Origin: Maribacter aquivivus
Lineage (GTDB): Bacteria > Bacteroidota > Bacteroidia > Flavobacteriales > Flavobacteriaceae
DNA: 64,000 bases
Direction: 5' to 3'
Assembly: GCF_900142175.1 (NCBI RefSeq)
Contig: NZ_FQZX01000001.1
Location: forward strand, 744,001-808,000
Under the pieces are notes generated by a model. That model was not told the DNA's origin. It saw nothing but the letters and a program-made list of their open reading frames with translations, and made no database searches. This document shows, piece by piece, positions 8,789 to 17,898 of the stretch; position 1 is the first letter of the stretch; the number at the start of each line of letters is the position of its first letter. The translations under genes and the position numbers were made by a program.

Positions 8789-9878
8789 CTATACCTTAAT
8801 AAATATCTTTTTCTGATATAGAATATAGCCCACAAGGCTATAAAACAGCACTACACTCAACCCATATAAAAGGGATGATGTTTCTAGTGCCAGAAAATCA
8901 TGGACATATACTGTTTGAAACAACCACCCATGTAACGAGGTATCGCCAATTTGTATTTGCCCCATTACTTTACTAATGAAGCTTGACAAGAAATAAATAA
9001 CAATAGCATTTGCCCCTGCATATCTAAATATAGAACCGAATTCTATTTTCTTTACATCGGTCATATAATAAATCAACGCCAGTATAAGATTTGCCCAACC
9101 CGCAGTTACCAACACAAAACTACTTGTCCAAAGGGCTTTATTGGATTGGAAAAACGATGTCCCAAATGTGACCTATAATTAAAAGGCTACCTCCTAATCC
9201 CATTAATATGGTTGCTTTCTTTTCCTGCTTGCTGGTTAAAATGAGACCAGTGAAGACTCCTAACAAAGAGCTGGCAATAGAAGGTATAGTACTTAACAGT
9301 CCTTCTGGATCATAATCTGCTTTGTAATTATGCGAACCGAATACTTTTACATCTATCCAGTTCGCTAAGTTGTTTGGCGCTCTTTCTAATGTTGATGTCA
9401 ATCCGTCCACAGGAACAAATGTCATCAGCAACCAATATCCTATTAATACTATAGCCGTTACCCAAATCAACTGTTTCCAATTTAGGTTGATGAATAATAA
9501 TGCCGCGAAAAAGAACACAACACCTATGCGTTGCAACACCCCTGGAAAACGAATGTCACTGAAGCTTTTAAAGAACGGAAAATGAATAATAAATGCTCCT
9601 AAAAAAAGTCCTAATGCAATTAATTTCAATGCTCTTATCGCAATCTTCTTGTAGGCTTTGACATCTACGCTTCTATTTTTATAGGAGAATGCTATTGATG
9701 TACCCACTATAAACAAGAAGAACGGAAAAACTAAATCGGTAGGCGTGTAGCCATGCCAATCGGCATGGAGGAAAGGGGCATATACATTAGACCATGTGCC
9801 TGGTGTATTTACCAAGACCATTAGTAATATGGTAGCTCCCCTAAAAACATCAACCGATAAAATTCTGTCCTTTATCAT
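8789..9878 (-). pseudogene. HGSNAT/NagX-like acyltransferase, interrupted by a one-base frameshift
   Basis: Two adjacent frames encode one protein. 9878-9138 encodes the N-terminal 246 residues (MIKDRILSVDVFRGATILLM... ending GHIWDIVFPIQ). 9115-8789 encodes the C-terminal 108 (MLVTAGWANLILALIYYM...). Between them, shifting one base at about 9143 joins FPI to NKALWTSSFVLVTAGW, exactly what the family has at this point (COG4299, membrane acyltransferases related to heparan-alpha-glucosaminide N-acetyltransferase and NagX). One extra base therefore explains the split. The intact protein would be multi-pass in the inner membrane. It lies 7 bases downstream of a sodium:solute symporter, a pairing that suggests amino-sugar or glycan use. 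Real decay or a sequencing error are both possible. Confidence 0.8.
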
Positions 9879-9885
9879 CTTACTA

Positions 9886-11697
9886 CTATAAGATGTTTCC
9901 TTTTAAGCGGTTCCAAGCTTTTACTAACAACACTCCTGCTATTGCAGAAACAACTGTTAAAACTATGGCTTGTGTAGTTCTGCCATAGATCCAATACCCT
10001 GTAGCGAACATTATAGAATAAATTAGAATTACCCCTAACAACATTGCTGTTATACCTGCGGGCACACTCCACTTTTCTTTATCTTTTACAATTTCTACCG
10101 CATCGGTTTTTGCATCGGCTACCACTTTAGACCAACCTGGACCGCCTGGTTGAATCTTCTTGTAGAAACTTCTTAAAGTATCCTTAGATTCTGGTTGTGT
10201 CATAAATGTTGCTATCAACCAAATCGCCGTAGTCAACACTACTATAAATATGTATTCTGACCAGTCTGGCAGCACTCCTGTTTCCGTTGCAAAAAGATAG
10301 GCACCTATGGGAGTTAATTTCAATATGATAGAAATAATACCTGATGCGAACATCGCAGTAATTTCACTCCACGCATTAATTCTCCACCAGAACCATCTTA
10401 GAATAAATATGAGTCCGGTACCAGCACCAAATGCTAGTAATATATCAAATAATTGAAGTGCATTTTGAAGCAACAATGCCAATGCAGCACTAAATAACAT
10501 TAAAACAACCGTTGAAATTCTACCTACCGCAACCAATCTCTTTTCAGATGCATTAGGATTTATTTGTTGCTTATAAAAATCAAAAACGATATATGAAGAA
10601 CCCCAGTTTAACTGTGTACTTATTGTACTCATATATGCTGCGACTAAGGATGCTAAAACAACGCCCAACAAACCGCTTGGCAGCTTGGTCAACATTGCTG
10701 AATATGCTAAATCATGACCTAATTTATCTGGAGTTACATTTGGAAAAGCTTCTTGTATACTTGCCAAATCTGGGTAGACCACTATAGAAGCCAATGCCAC
10801 TAAAATCCATGGCCATGGTCTTAATGCATAGTGCATAATATTAAAGAAGAATGTTGCACCAATAGCGTGATTTTCATCTTTTGCCGCTAACATACGTTGC
10901 GCAATATAACCACCACCACCTGGCTCTGCACCTGGGTACCAAGAACTCCACCATTGCACAGCTAGTGGAATTATAAATAAGGTTATCAATGCTTTCTTGT
11001 TACTGAAATCTGGCAATATATTTAATTTTGAAGCTACATTCTCATTTGCCATTAAAGCTTCTATTCCGCCAACTTCAGGTATATTAACTAGGTAATATGC
11101 AGCACCTATTGCACCTGCCATAGCTACAAAGAACAAGAGGAAATCGGTATAAACAACTCCTTTGAATCCGCCAAGGGCGCTAAAAGTCACCGTAATTAAT
11201 CCGGCACTTACAACAGTCTGCCAAGGTTCTAAGCCTAGCATAATGCTTCCTATTTTAATAGCTGCAAGAGTAACGGCAGACATTGTAATTACATTGAAAA
11301 TTACCCCTAAATAAATAGCTCTAAATTTTCTTAAGAAACTAGCCGGTTTTCCGCCATAGCGCATTTCATAAAATTCTAAATCTGTATTTACATTCGACTT
11401 ACGCCACAATTTTGCATAAACGAAAACGGTCAACATACCTGTTATCAAAAAACACCACCATACCCAGTTACCAGAAACACCGTTGGTACGTACAATATCT
11501 GTTACCAGATTGGGTGTATCTGTAGAAAATGTTGTCGCTACCATTGAAAGCCCTAAAAGCCACCATGGCATAGTACGACCCGATAGAAAAAATTCTGATG
11601 AACTTTTACCTGATGTTTTTGATACATAAAACCCTATGCCTAAGACAAGGGAGAAGAAAACTATAATAAATGTATAGTCTAACGTACTGAGTTCCAT
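9886..11697 (-). CDS. sodium:solute symporter family protein
   Basis: A 603-residue inner-membrane transporter of the SSS family with about 13-14 hydrophobic helices. Recognisable blocks are the N-terminal FFLSGRTMPWWLLGLSMVAT, the GGFKGVVYTDFLLF region and SSLVAAYMSTISTQLNWGSSY-like sodium-site residues. It probably imports a sugar or amino sugar with Na+. The length and C-terminal extension are typical of Bacteroidota members of the group. It is upstream of the frameshifted NagX-like acyltransferase in the same direction, so the two were probably one transcription unit. Confidence 0.85.
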   Translation of the reverse strand: MELSTLDYTFIIVFFSLVLGIGFYVSKTSGKSSSEFFLSGRTMPWWLLGLSMVATTFSTDTPNLVTDIVRTNGVSGNWVWWCFLITGMLTVFVYAKLWRKSNVNTDLEFYEMRYGGKPASFLRKFRAIYLGVIFNVITMSAVTLAAIKIGSIMLGLEPWQTVVSAGLITVTFSALGGFKGVVYTDFLLFFVAMAGAIGAAYYLVNIPEVGGIEALMANENVASKLNILPDFSNKKALITLFIIPLAVQWWSSWYPGAEPGGGGYIAQRMLAAKDENHAIGATFFFNIMHYALRPWPWILVALASIVVYPDLASIQEAFPNVTPDKLGHDLAYSAMLTKLPSGLLGVVLASLVAAYMSTISTQLNWGSSYIVFDFYKQQINPNASEKRLVAVGRISTVVLMLFSAALALLLQNALQLFDILLAFGAGTGLIFILRWFWWRINAWSEITAMFASGIISIILKLTPIGAYLFATETGVLPDWSEYIFIVVLTTAIWLIATFMTQPESKDTLRSFYKKIQPGGPGWSKVVADAKTDAVEIVKDKEKWSVPAGITAMLLGVILIYSIMFATGYWIYGRTTQAIVLTVVSAIAGVLLVKAWNRLKGNIL

Positions 11698-11772
11698 AAG
11701 TTGGTTTTAGGTTGATTGTTAAAGATATATTATTTTAGGACATTCTTATACCTAATACGCTAAACGTACCAC

Positions 11773-12528
11773 GTGCTTCTATCAATAACTACAGAAATTA
11801 CCCCAACCGCTTGGATCCTTGCATCAATTGCAACCTTTATCATAGGATTATCCAAAGCCGGCATAAAAGGTATTGCCGTTTTAAACGTCACTATAATGGC
11901 TTTGGCATTTGGTGCCAAACAATCTACAGGCATGGTAGTACCATTGCTTGTTCTTGCTGATATTTTTGCCGTCATCTACTATAATAGATATACACAGTGG
12001 AAGTATGTTTTTAAAGTACTACCGTGGATGATAGTTGGTTTACTCATTGGTGTTTTCATAGGAAATGAATTACCCGAGAAATTTTTTAAAATAGGCATGG
12101 CGACTATAATTATCATAACCGTAGGTATGATGTTTTATTGGGACCGTAAAAAGGATAAGAATGTACCATCGCACTGGACATTTGCCGGAGCTATTGGTAC
12201 TATTGCAGGAATTACCACCATGGTAGGTAATTTAGCAGGTGCATTTTCCAATATTTACTTTTTAGCCATGCGCTTACCTAAAAATCAATTTATAGGTACT
12301 GCTGCTTGGTTATTTTTAATCATAAATATCATTAAGCTGCCCTTTCACTTTTTCGTTTGGAAAACCATTACCCTAGAATCGCTGACCTTGAACTTAATAC
12401 TTTTACCAGGCATTCTATTAGGTTTCTTTGTTGGTATTCGTTTTATTAAGCACATTAAAGAAGCATTTTTTAGAAAGATGATTTTGGTTTTGACAGCTGT
12501 GGGTGCAGTGCTTATTATGCTTAGTTAG
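11773..12528 (+). CDS. TauE/SafE-family membrane permease
   Basis: A 251-residue protein with about eight hydrophobic helices of the TauE/SafE family, whose studied members export sulfite, sulfoacetate or related organosulfur anions. The pattern IGLSKAGIKGIAVLNV near the N-terminus and the second-half repeat GTIAGITTMVGNLAGAF are typical. The start appears to be GTG at 11773, since an in-frame stop (TAA at 11761) lies just upstream and no ATG fits. It is divergent from the symporter gene. Its substrate is not readable. Confidence 0.8.
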   Translation: MLLSITTEITPTAWILASIATFIIGLSKAGIKGIAVLNVTIMALAFGAKQSTGMVVPLLVLADIFAVIYYNRYTQWKYVFKVLPWMIVGLLIGVFIGNELPEKFFKIGMATIIIITVGMMFYWDRKKDKNVPSHWTFAGAIGTIAGITTMVGNLAGAFSNIYFLAMRLPKNQFIGTAAWLFLIINIIKLPFHFFVWKTITLESLTLNLILLPGILLGFFVGIRFIKHIKEAFFRKMILVLTAVGAVLIMLS

Positions 12529-12585
12529 GCTTAGACATGTATCTTTATATTGAATTCTTAGCATAATTAACAAATTATATAATAG

Positions 12586-13572
12586 ATGAAATTTGGATTA
12601 AAATCATTACTAGTTTTAATTTCAATACTGGCTTTTTCAAGCAGCAATGGACAAAACATTGTTGAAGAATATCAAAAGGCCAAAAACGACAGTTTAAGAA
12701 TCGGTGAACTAGATTCTGATTTTCTAAAATACATTGAAAAAGGTTACACACTGGCCACACCCGAAAATGGAACTAATATATCTGGGGTAATCATCTTTTT
12801 CGAAGGTTCAGAATTTGACAAAAAGAATATGAGTGCAAAACAATTGTATACTCAGGCGAATAAAGCAGGGTATGCTGTTTTATCTGTTTCAACACAAATA
12901 CCATTGGACTTCTTTTTTGCTGAGAACTCAATTTTAGATGCGCATGAAACAATCGAGAGGGCTTTCGACAAAAATAGTTTACCGAATAATAATGTATTCT
13001 TAATTGGTGTTGGTCTATCTGGTCATCGCGCTTTAAAATATGTTGAATATCAAGAAAAAACTAGTCCTGATTTCGCATTAAACTTATCTGGACTAGTTAT
13101 TTGCGATGCACCATTAGATTGGGTAAGACAATACAATGAAGGTAATAGAGATAGAAGAATAAATTATGACGAAGGTGCTGTTTGGGAAGGTTCTTTCTCA
13201 AACTTTATACTTGAGGAAAATCTTAATGGAACTCCAAAATCAAATCTTGAGAATTATCTTAATTTTTCAACTTACAGCTATTCAGACAAAACCGACAGAA
13301 AAATTAAATATTTTAAAAACTATCCTGTAAGAGCTTACATGGAAGTTGCTATAGAATACTGGTTAGAAAAGAAAAGAAAGACTACAATAGACAATAATGG
13401 ACCAGATATGGTCGGTCTCATTGCTCAATTAAAATTGACGGGGAATGAGAAGTCAGATTTAGTGATATTTTATCCACATGAAAGTAAAACAGAGAAAAAG
13501 AATACTGCTGCTACTTGGATTGCGGTAGATAAAAACGAGCTAATGGCTTGGATAATAACATGGTCTAAATAG
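12586..13572 (+). CDS. hypothetical secreted protein, possible alpha/beta-hydrolase fold
   Basis: 328 residues with a clear Sec signal peptide (MKFGLKSLLVLISILAFSSSNGQ, cleavage near residue 22). After it, a strand GVIIFFEGSEF and a later IGVGLSGHRALKYVEY (near residue 140) resemble the start and the nucleophile elbow of an alpha/beta hydrolase (G-x-S-x-x), and LVICDAPLDWVRQY could be the following strand. The classical GxSxG is not complete, and I cannot place an acid and a histidine with confidence. It stands alone between the permease and the GH3 gene. Confidence 0.6.
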   Translation: MKFGLKSLLVLISILAFSSSNGQNIVEEYQKAKNDSLRIGELDSDFLKYIEKGYTLATPENGTNISGVIIFFEGSEFDKKNMSAKQLYTQANKAGYAVLSVSTQIPLDFFFAENSILDAHETIERAFDKNSLPNNNVFLIGVGLSGHRALKYVEYQEKTSPDFALNLSGLVICDAPLDWVRQYNEGNRDRRINYDEGAVWEGSFSNFILEENLNGTPKSNLENYLNFSTYSYSDKTDRKIKYFKNYPVRAYMEVAIEYWLEKKRKTTIDNNGPDMVGLIAQLKLTGNEKSDLVIFYPHESKTEKKNTAATWIAVDKNELMAWIITWSK

Positions 13573-13691
13573 AACCTAAAGCTATATCCCAAAACCACTA
13601 ACCCAATAAAGTCCACATATTTCAGATTAGGGTTAATCTTTACCCCACGTAACCAGTAATTTAGCCGTACTAACCTAAAATACCGTTACAC

Positions 13692-15215
13692 ATGAATATC
13701 ATAGGAAATTTCATAAAAGGAGTTATCGATATTACCGATAAAATTACTGGTGATGATAACCCTATAGAAGATCAAAAAGCTGTTCTTCAAAATCTTTTGG
13801 AAACTGCAAAAGATACTTCATTTGGCAAAGCCTGTGACTTCAATAAAATTTTAGAAAGTGACAAACCACAACAAGCATTTCGTGATGCCGTACCTTATTT
13901 TGATTACAATCAAATTAATGAAAAATGGTGGCATAAATTGCACGAAGACCAAACCGATGTAACATGGCCTGGTAGTCCCGATTATTTTGCATTGAGTTCT
14001 GGTACTACAGGAAAAACAAGTAAACGAATTCCTGTAACCGACGAAATGATTGATGCTATTAGACAAGCAGGAATTAAACAGGTGCTAGCACTTTCTAATT
14101 TTGACCTTCCTGCAGATTTCTTTGAAACAGGAATTTTAATGTTGGGTAGTTCTACTGATCTAGTTGAAAATGATGACCATTTAGAAGGTGAAATTAGTGG
14201 TATTAGTGCGAGTAATATTCCGTCATGGTTTAGTGGCTACTATAAACCCGGAAAAGACATTGCCCAAATTGATGATTGGGACGAACGTGTTGCCAAAATT
14301 GCTGAAAAAGCTGCGGATTGGGATATAGGTGCTTTAAGCGGAATCCCTTCTTGGATAGAATTAATGCTGAAAGAGGTCATCAAAAAACACAAGCTCAACA
14401 ACATTCACGAAATATGGCCCAACCTGCAAGTGTACACTTCTGGCGGAGTGGCATTTGGTCCGTACGAAAAGAGTTTTAATGCCTTAATGGGGAAACCTGT
14501 TACGGTAATTGACACCTATTTGGCATCTGAGGGGTTTATCGCTTTTCAAGCAAGACCAGAAACTGACGCCATGAAATTGGTAACCGATAACGGAATCTAT
14601 TTTGAGTTTGTTCCTTTCAATCCTGATTATATTTTAGAAGATGGTTCTCTTTCTCAAGATGCTCCTTCACTAACATTATCTGAGGTTGAAACGGGTCAGA
14701 ACTACGTACTTATTATTAGCACGGTTAGTGGCGCATGGCGATATCTCATTGGTGATACTATTGAGTTTACAGATGTTGAGCGTGCCGAAATTAAGATTAC
14801 GGGCCGTACCAAATTCTTTTTAAATACTGTCGGCTCTCAGTTATCTGTCAATAAACTGGATGATGCCCTACAAGACATCATGGAAACTTTTGATATTGAA
14901 ATTCCTGAGTATACATTGTGTGCAAAGAAGTACGAAGATGGATTTTACCATACCTGGTATTTAGGCACCAATGCTACCCAAGACCCAAAAGAAATAGCTA
15001 ACAAGCTAGATGAATCTTTAAAAGCTGCCAATAAAAATTATAAGGTTGCAAGGTCTAAAGCTCTAAAAGGAGTGAAGGTTTTTACTATTAATCCTGATGT
15101 GTTTTATGATTGGAACGATAGTAACAAAAAGAAAGGCGGACAAGTAAAAATGGAACGAGTAATGAAAGAAGAAAAGTTTGCCGAATGGGAAGCTTTTGTA
15201 AATAAGCACAATTAA
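13692..15215 (+). CDS. GH3 family acyl-acid-amide synthetase-like protein
   Basis: 507 residues matching the GH3 fold. In plants GH3 enzymes adenylate jasmonate, auxin or benzoates and conjugate them to amino acids. The ATP-binding P-loop-like block YFALSSGTTGKTSKRIPVT lies near residues 95-113. A mid-region YTSGGVAFGPYE and a C-terminal IKITGRTKFFLNTVGSQLS are further family landmarks. Flavobacterial homologues are common, but I know of no established substrate. It is monocistronic, and the next gene converges with it. Confidence 0.85.
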   Translation: MNIIGNFIKGVIDITDKITGDDNPIEDQKAVLQNLLETAKDTSFGKACDFNKILESDKPQQAFRDAVPYFDYNQINEKWWHKLHEDQTDVTWPGSPDYFALSSGTTGKTSKRIPVTDEMIDAIRQAGIKQVLALSNFDLPADFFETGILMLGSSTDLVENDDHLEGEISGISASNIPSWFSGYYKPGKDIAQIDDWDERVAKIAEKAADWDIGALSGIPSWIELMLKEVIKKHKLNNIHEIWPNLQVYTSGGVAFGPYEKSFNALMGKPVTVIDTYLASEGFIAFQARPETDAMKLVTDNGIYFEFVPFNPDYILEDGSLSQDAPSLTLSEVETGQNYVLIISTVSGAWRYLIGDTIEFTDVERAEIKITGRTKFFLNTVGSQLSVNKLDDALQDIMETFDIEIPEYTLCAKKYEDGFYHTWYLGTNATQDPKEIANKLDESLKAANKNYKVARSKALKGVKVFTINPDVFYDWNDSNKKKGGQVKMERVMKEEKFAEWEAFVNKHN

Positions 15216-15219
15216 GCCC

Positions 15220-15849
15220 CTATTTACCTTGACTTAACGCATCTCTTTCTTCAACCAATAACATAATTTCTTCTGGAGATAAGTACAGGTTTTTAATACG
15301 GTCTACATATTCTTGTGTTAATCCTGCTTTCTTTAAAATAAACTCTTTGGTGGCAAGAATATAAGTTTCCATACCATGTGTAACGGCAAAAGAATCTGCA
15401 CGGCGTTCTGCCTCTCGTATGTAATTTTCAGAGGTTACGTATTTAAATCCGAAGCCTATTAAATTAAAACCACTTCGCTGCTGGTAATCCATAACATGAC
15501 CAAGTTCATGACCTAACCAACCAATCATAATTTCTGAAGGAATGTCTTTGGTATAATACACCGAATCAGCAATCTTTATTCTTTCACTAATTAAAATATT
15601 ATAAGACCTATTTTTCTTTGACTTAAAGACACTCCAAAATGAAGGTTGTGCCTGCATTGTTGACTTTTTGATTTCCTTTTTAAACTTGAATTCAATTCTA
15701 GTATTGGCAAGCTCAGGATAGTGAGAAAGCGCAATTTTTGCTTCTTCAGTTATTTCATTGGGTATTGTATGTTGTGCAGATGCAACCATAGTGTAACTTA
15801 ATAGTATTAAGATTAAATAGTTCAGTTTGCGTTTAAATAAGTGTTTCAT
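15220..15849 (-). CDS. secreted zinc metalloprotease-like protein (HELGH motif)
   Basis: 209 residues: a signal peptide (basic start then LILILLSYTMVASAQ), then a zincin helix GHELGHVMDY with HELGH at 114-118. A downstream EAERRAD (146-152) fits the E-x-x-A-D third-ligand pattern of M48-like peptidases. The protein is short for M48 and carries only one domain, so it may be a periplasmic or lipid-side protease of narrow role. It abuts the stop codon of the cardiolipin synthase gene upstream, which suggests co-transcription. Confidence 0.7.
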   Translation of the reverse strand: MKHLFKRKLNYLILILLSYTMVASAQHTIPNEITEEAKIALSHYPELANTRIEFKFKKEIKKSTMQAQPSFWSVFKSKKNRSYNILISERIKIADSVYYTKDIPSEIMIGWLGHELGHVMDYQQRSGFNLIGFGFKYVTSENYIREAERRADSFAVTHGMETYILATKEFILKKAGLTQEYVDRIKNLYLSPEEIMLLVEERDALSQGK

Positions 15850-17273
15850 TAAAGTAGCGGACTAAAGAATTTGGCGAGACCTTCTAAAAACTTACTGAAC
15901 GGTGATCTCTTTTTAAATTTGTCTAAATCTACCTTTGCCTCTTCTGTGCAATGTTTTAAAAATAGCTCTTCTATTTCAGAAGCTTTTTCTTTATCATACA
16001 AAATAGCATTGGTTTCAAAGTTGTGCTCAAAACTTCTATAATCAAAATTTCCAGAACCTACAGATACTATTTCACCATCAATGATTATCACCTTGCTATG
16101 CGAAAAATCTGGTCTTAGGTAAATATTGGCCCCTACTTCTAGCAAAGCTTCAAAAGTTGAAAACATACTATATTGAGCCAACAGAGAATCTGATATTTTC
16201 GGAGTAAGCAACGTAACCTCTACTCCGCTTAATGCCGCTATTCTAATTGCTTCTAAAACCGGCTCTCCAGGAATAAAATAGGGGTTAGCGATACAAATAC
16301 GTTTTGTTGCAATATTAATCATTGCAAGGTATTGCTGCATTATTGCAGGATATCTAGAATCTGGTCCGCTAGATATTATTTGTGCTACAGTGTCACCCAT
16401 AGGTTCTACTTTAGGAAAGTACTTGTCTTGCAACAACAATTCTTCCTTACCCGCAAAATGATAATCTTTTACAAAAACGCGTTGTAAACTGTTTACCGCA
16501 GGACCCTCAATTTTTAGATGTAAATCTTGCCACACACCAAGTTCAGATACCGGTTTCATGTATTTATCAGACACATTGAATCCGCCGGTGAAACCAACTT
16601 TACCATCAATGATTATAATTTTTCTATGATTTCTATAATTAAGGGTAAACAATAGATTTCCGAAACGAATTGGCATCGTGGGAAATGCCTTAACCCCAAT
16701 ATCTATAAACCGTTTTACTCTCTTGCCACGCATAGAATTGCTTCCAAAAGAATCGTATAACATTCTAATTTCTACCCCTTCTTTGACCTTTTTCTCAAAT
16801 AGCTCGTAAAACTTGTCTAACAACATGCCTTCTGCTAAAATGTAGTATTGAAGATGTATGAAATCTTTAGCCTCTTCTATGGCTTTAAATATTGATCCAA
16901 AGGCTTCTTCTCCACTATTTAATAAGGTTACATTATTGCCTTTATAAGGAGCTAAATAACTGTTTTTTCGAATGAGTGACGCTAATTTATTTCGTTTGTA
17001 ATCTTCAAATTGATGTACACTCTGTTCACCGCCTTCAAGTTCTTTATGGGTTTCTGAATACAGTCTTCTTTTTTCGGTTTGTTTTAATTTAAAGAGTTTA
17101 AATTTTCTTCTGTTAATACCAAAAAGGTAATATAAAAGTGGACCCAAAAAAGGAAAAATTATTACAGATAAAGACCAACTAACCATCTTAGTTGCTTTAG
17201 ACCCATTAAATATAATATTGACTATACTCCATAAAGTTACCGCTATGTATGCAAGCCAAAAAACAGTATTCAT
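15849..17273 (-). CDS. cls: cardiolipin synthase (phospholipase D family)
   Basis: 474 residues. It transfers a phosphatidyl group between phosphatidylglycerol molecules to make cardiolipin at the inner membrane. Two N-terminal hydrophobic helices (1-20 and 32-52) are followed by two phospholipase D modules, each with an HxKxxxxD motif: HRKIIIIDGKVGFTGG in the first and HSKVIIIDGEIVSVGSGNFD in the second. Length and layout match bacterial ClsA-type enzymes. The gene for the small zinc peptidase follows at once. Confidence 0.92.
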   Translation of the reverse strand: MNTVFWLAYIAVTLWSIVNIIFNGSKATKMVSWSLSVIIFPFLGPLLYYLFGINRRKFKLFKLKQTEKRRLYSETHKELEGGEQSVHQFEDYKRNKLASLIRKNSYLAPYKGNNVTLLNSGEEAFGSIFKAIEEAKDFIHLQYYILAEGMLLDKFYELFEKKVKEGVEIRMLYDSFGSNSMRGKRVKRFIDIGVKAFPTMPIRFGNLLFTLNYRNHRKIIIIDGKVGFTGGFNVSDKYMKPVSELGVWQDLHLKIEGPAVNSLQRVFVKDYHFAGKEELLLQDKYFPKVEPMGDTVAQIISSGPDSRYPAIMQQYLAMINIATKRICIANPYFIPGEPVLEAIRIAALSGVEVTLLTPKISDSLLAQYSMFSTFEALLEVGANIYLRPDFSHSKVIIIDGEIVSVGSGNFDYRSFEHNFETNAILYDKEKASEIEELFLKHCTEEAKVDLDKFKKRSPFSKFLEGLAKFFSPLL

Positions 17274-17421
17274 GATTAATTGTTTTGTTCCTTAACAAGG
17301 TACTATAATTTGCTGAAGCCCTAGTTTAATTAAACCTATCAAGACACTTTTAGTTTTAAACGAGTTAATTACTAGCTCTAGATGTGAGTACTTTTAAAAA
17401 AAAGTAATGGGAGTAATCGCT

Positions 17422-17814
17422 ATGGACAAAAAACAAATAACCTTATATTATAGTTCAGAAAATTCAATAGGCAAACAACTAAATGCCTATGTTGAATCTT
17501 CTGGTAAAGATCATTTAACAATAGATATCTCTAAGACGAACGTTACAGGTACGCAATGGGCAGAATTAGCTGACGGGCTCAACAAAAATATTTCTGACTT
17601 GGTGAATACCGATCACCCAGATTTTAAAGAAGCTTATGGTGAAAATTCGGTTGACCTTGATGATGACGGTTGGTTGAAAATTTTAAACAAGAACCCGAGT
17701 TTACTCAAAAATGCCATAGTTATAAAAGGTAAAGATTTTATTGAGCTTACAAGCGCATCTGACTTTAAACAATATATGGACCCTGATAGTGCAGGTATAG
17801 AAAAGCCCTATTAA
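17422..17814 (+). CDS. ArsC/Spx-like thioredoxin-fold protein without cysteines
   Basis: 130 residues from the methionine at 17422 (an earlier in-frame ATG at 17407 adds five residues). The opening ITLYYSSENSIGKQLNAYVES has the spacing of the ArsC/Spx active-site strand and helix, and NPSLLKNAIVIKGKDFIEL matches the later block that normally reads hPiLieRPIv. There is not one cysteine in the protein, so it cannot act as an arsenate reductase. It is more likely a binding or regulatory member of the family, like some Bacteroidota paralogues. It has an isolated transcription unit. Confidence 0.65.
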   Translation: MDKKQITLYYSSENSIGKQLNAYVESSGKDHLTIDISKTNVTGTQWAELADGLNKNISDLVNTDHPDFKEAYGENSVDLDDDGWLKILNKNPSLLKNAIVIKGKDFIELTSASDFKQYMDPDSAGIEKPY

Positions 17815-17898
17815 TAACAGCGATTTTAAAAAACCTACGCTCACGCTGATACATAGGGTTTGCAAAACTTCTAAACAAATTGCTTTTAAAGATACCTT

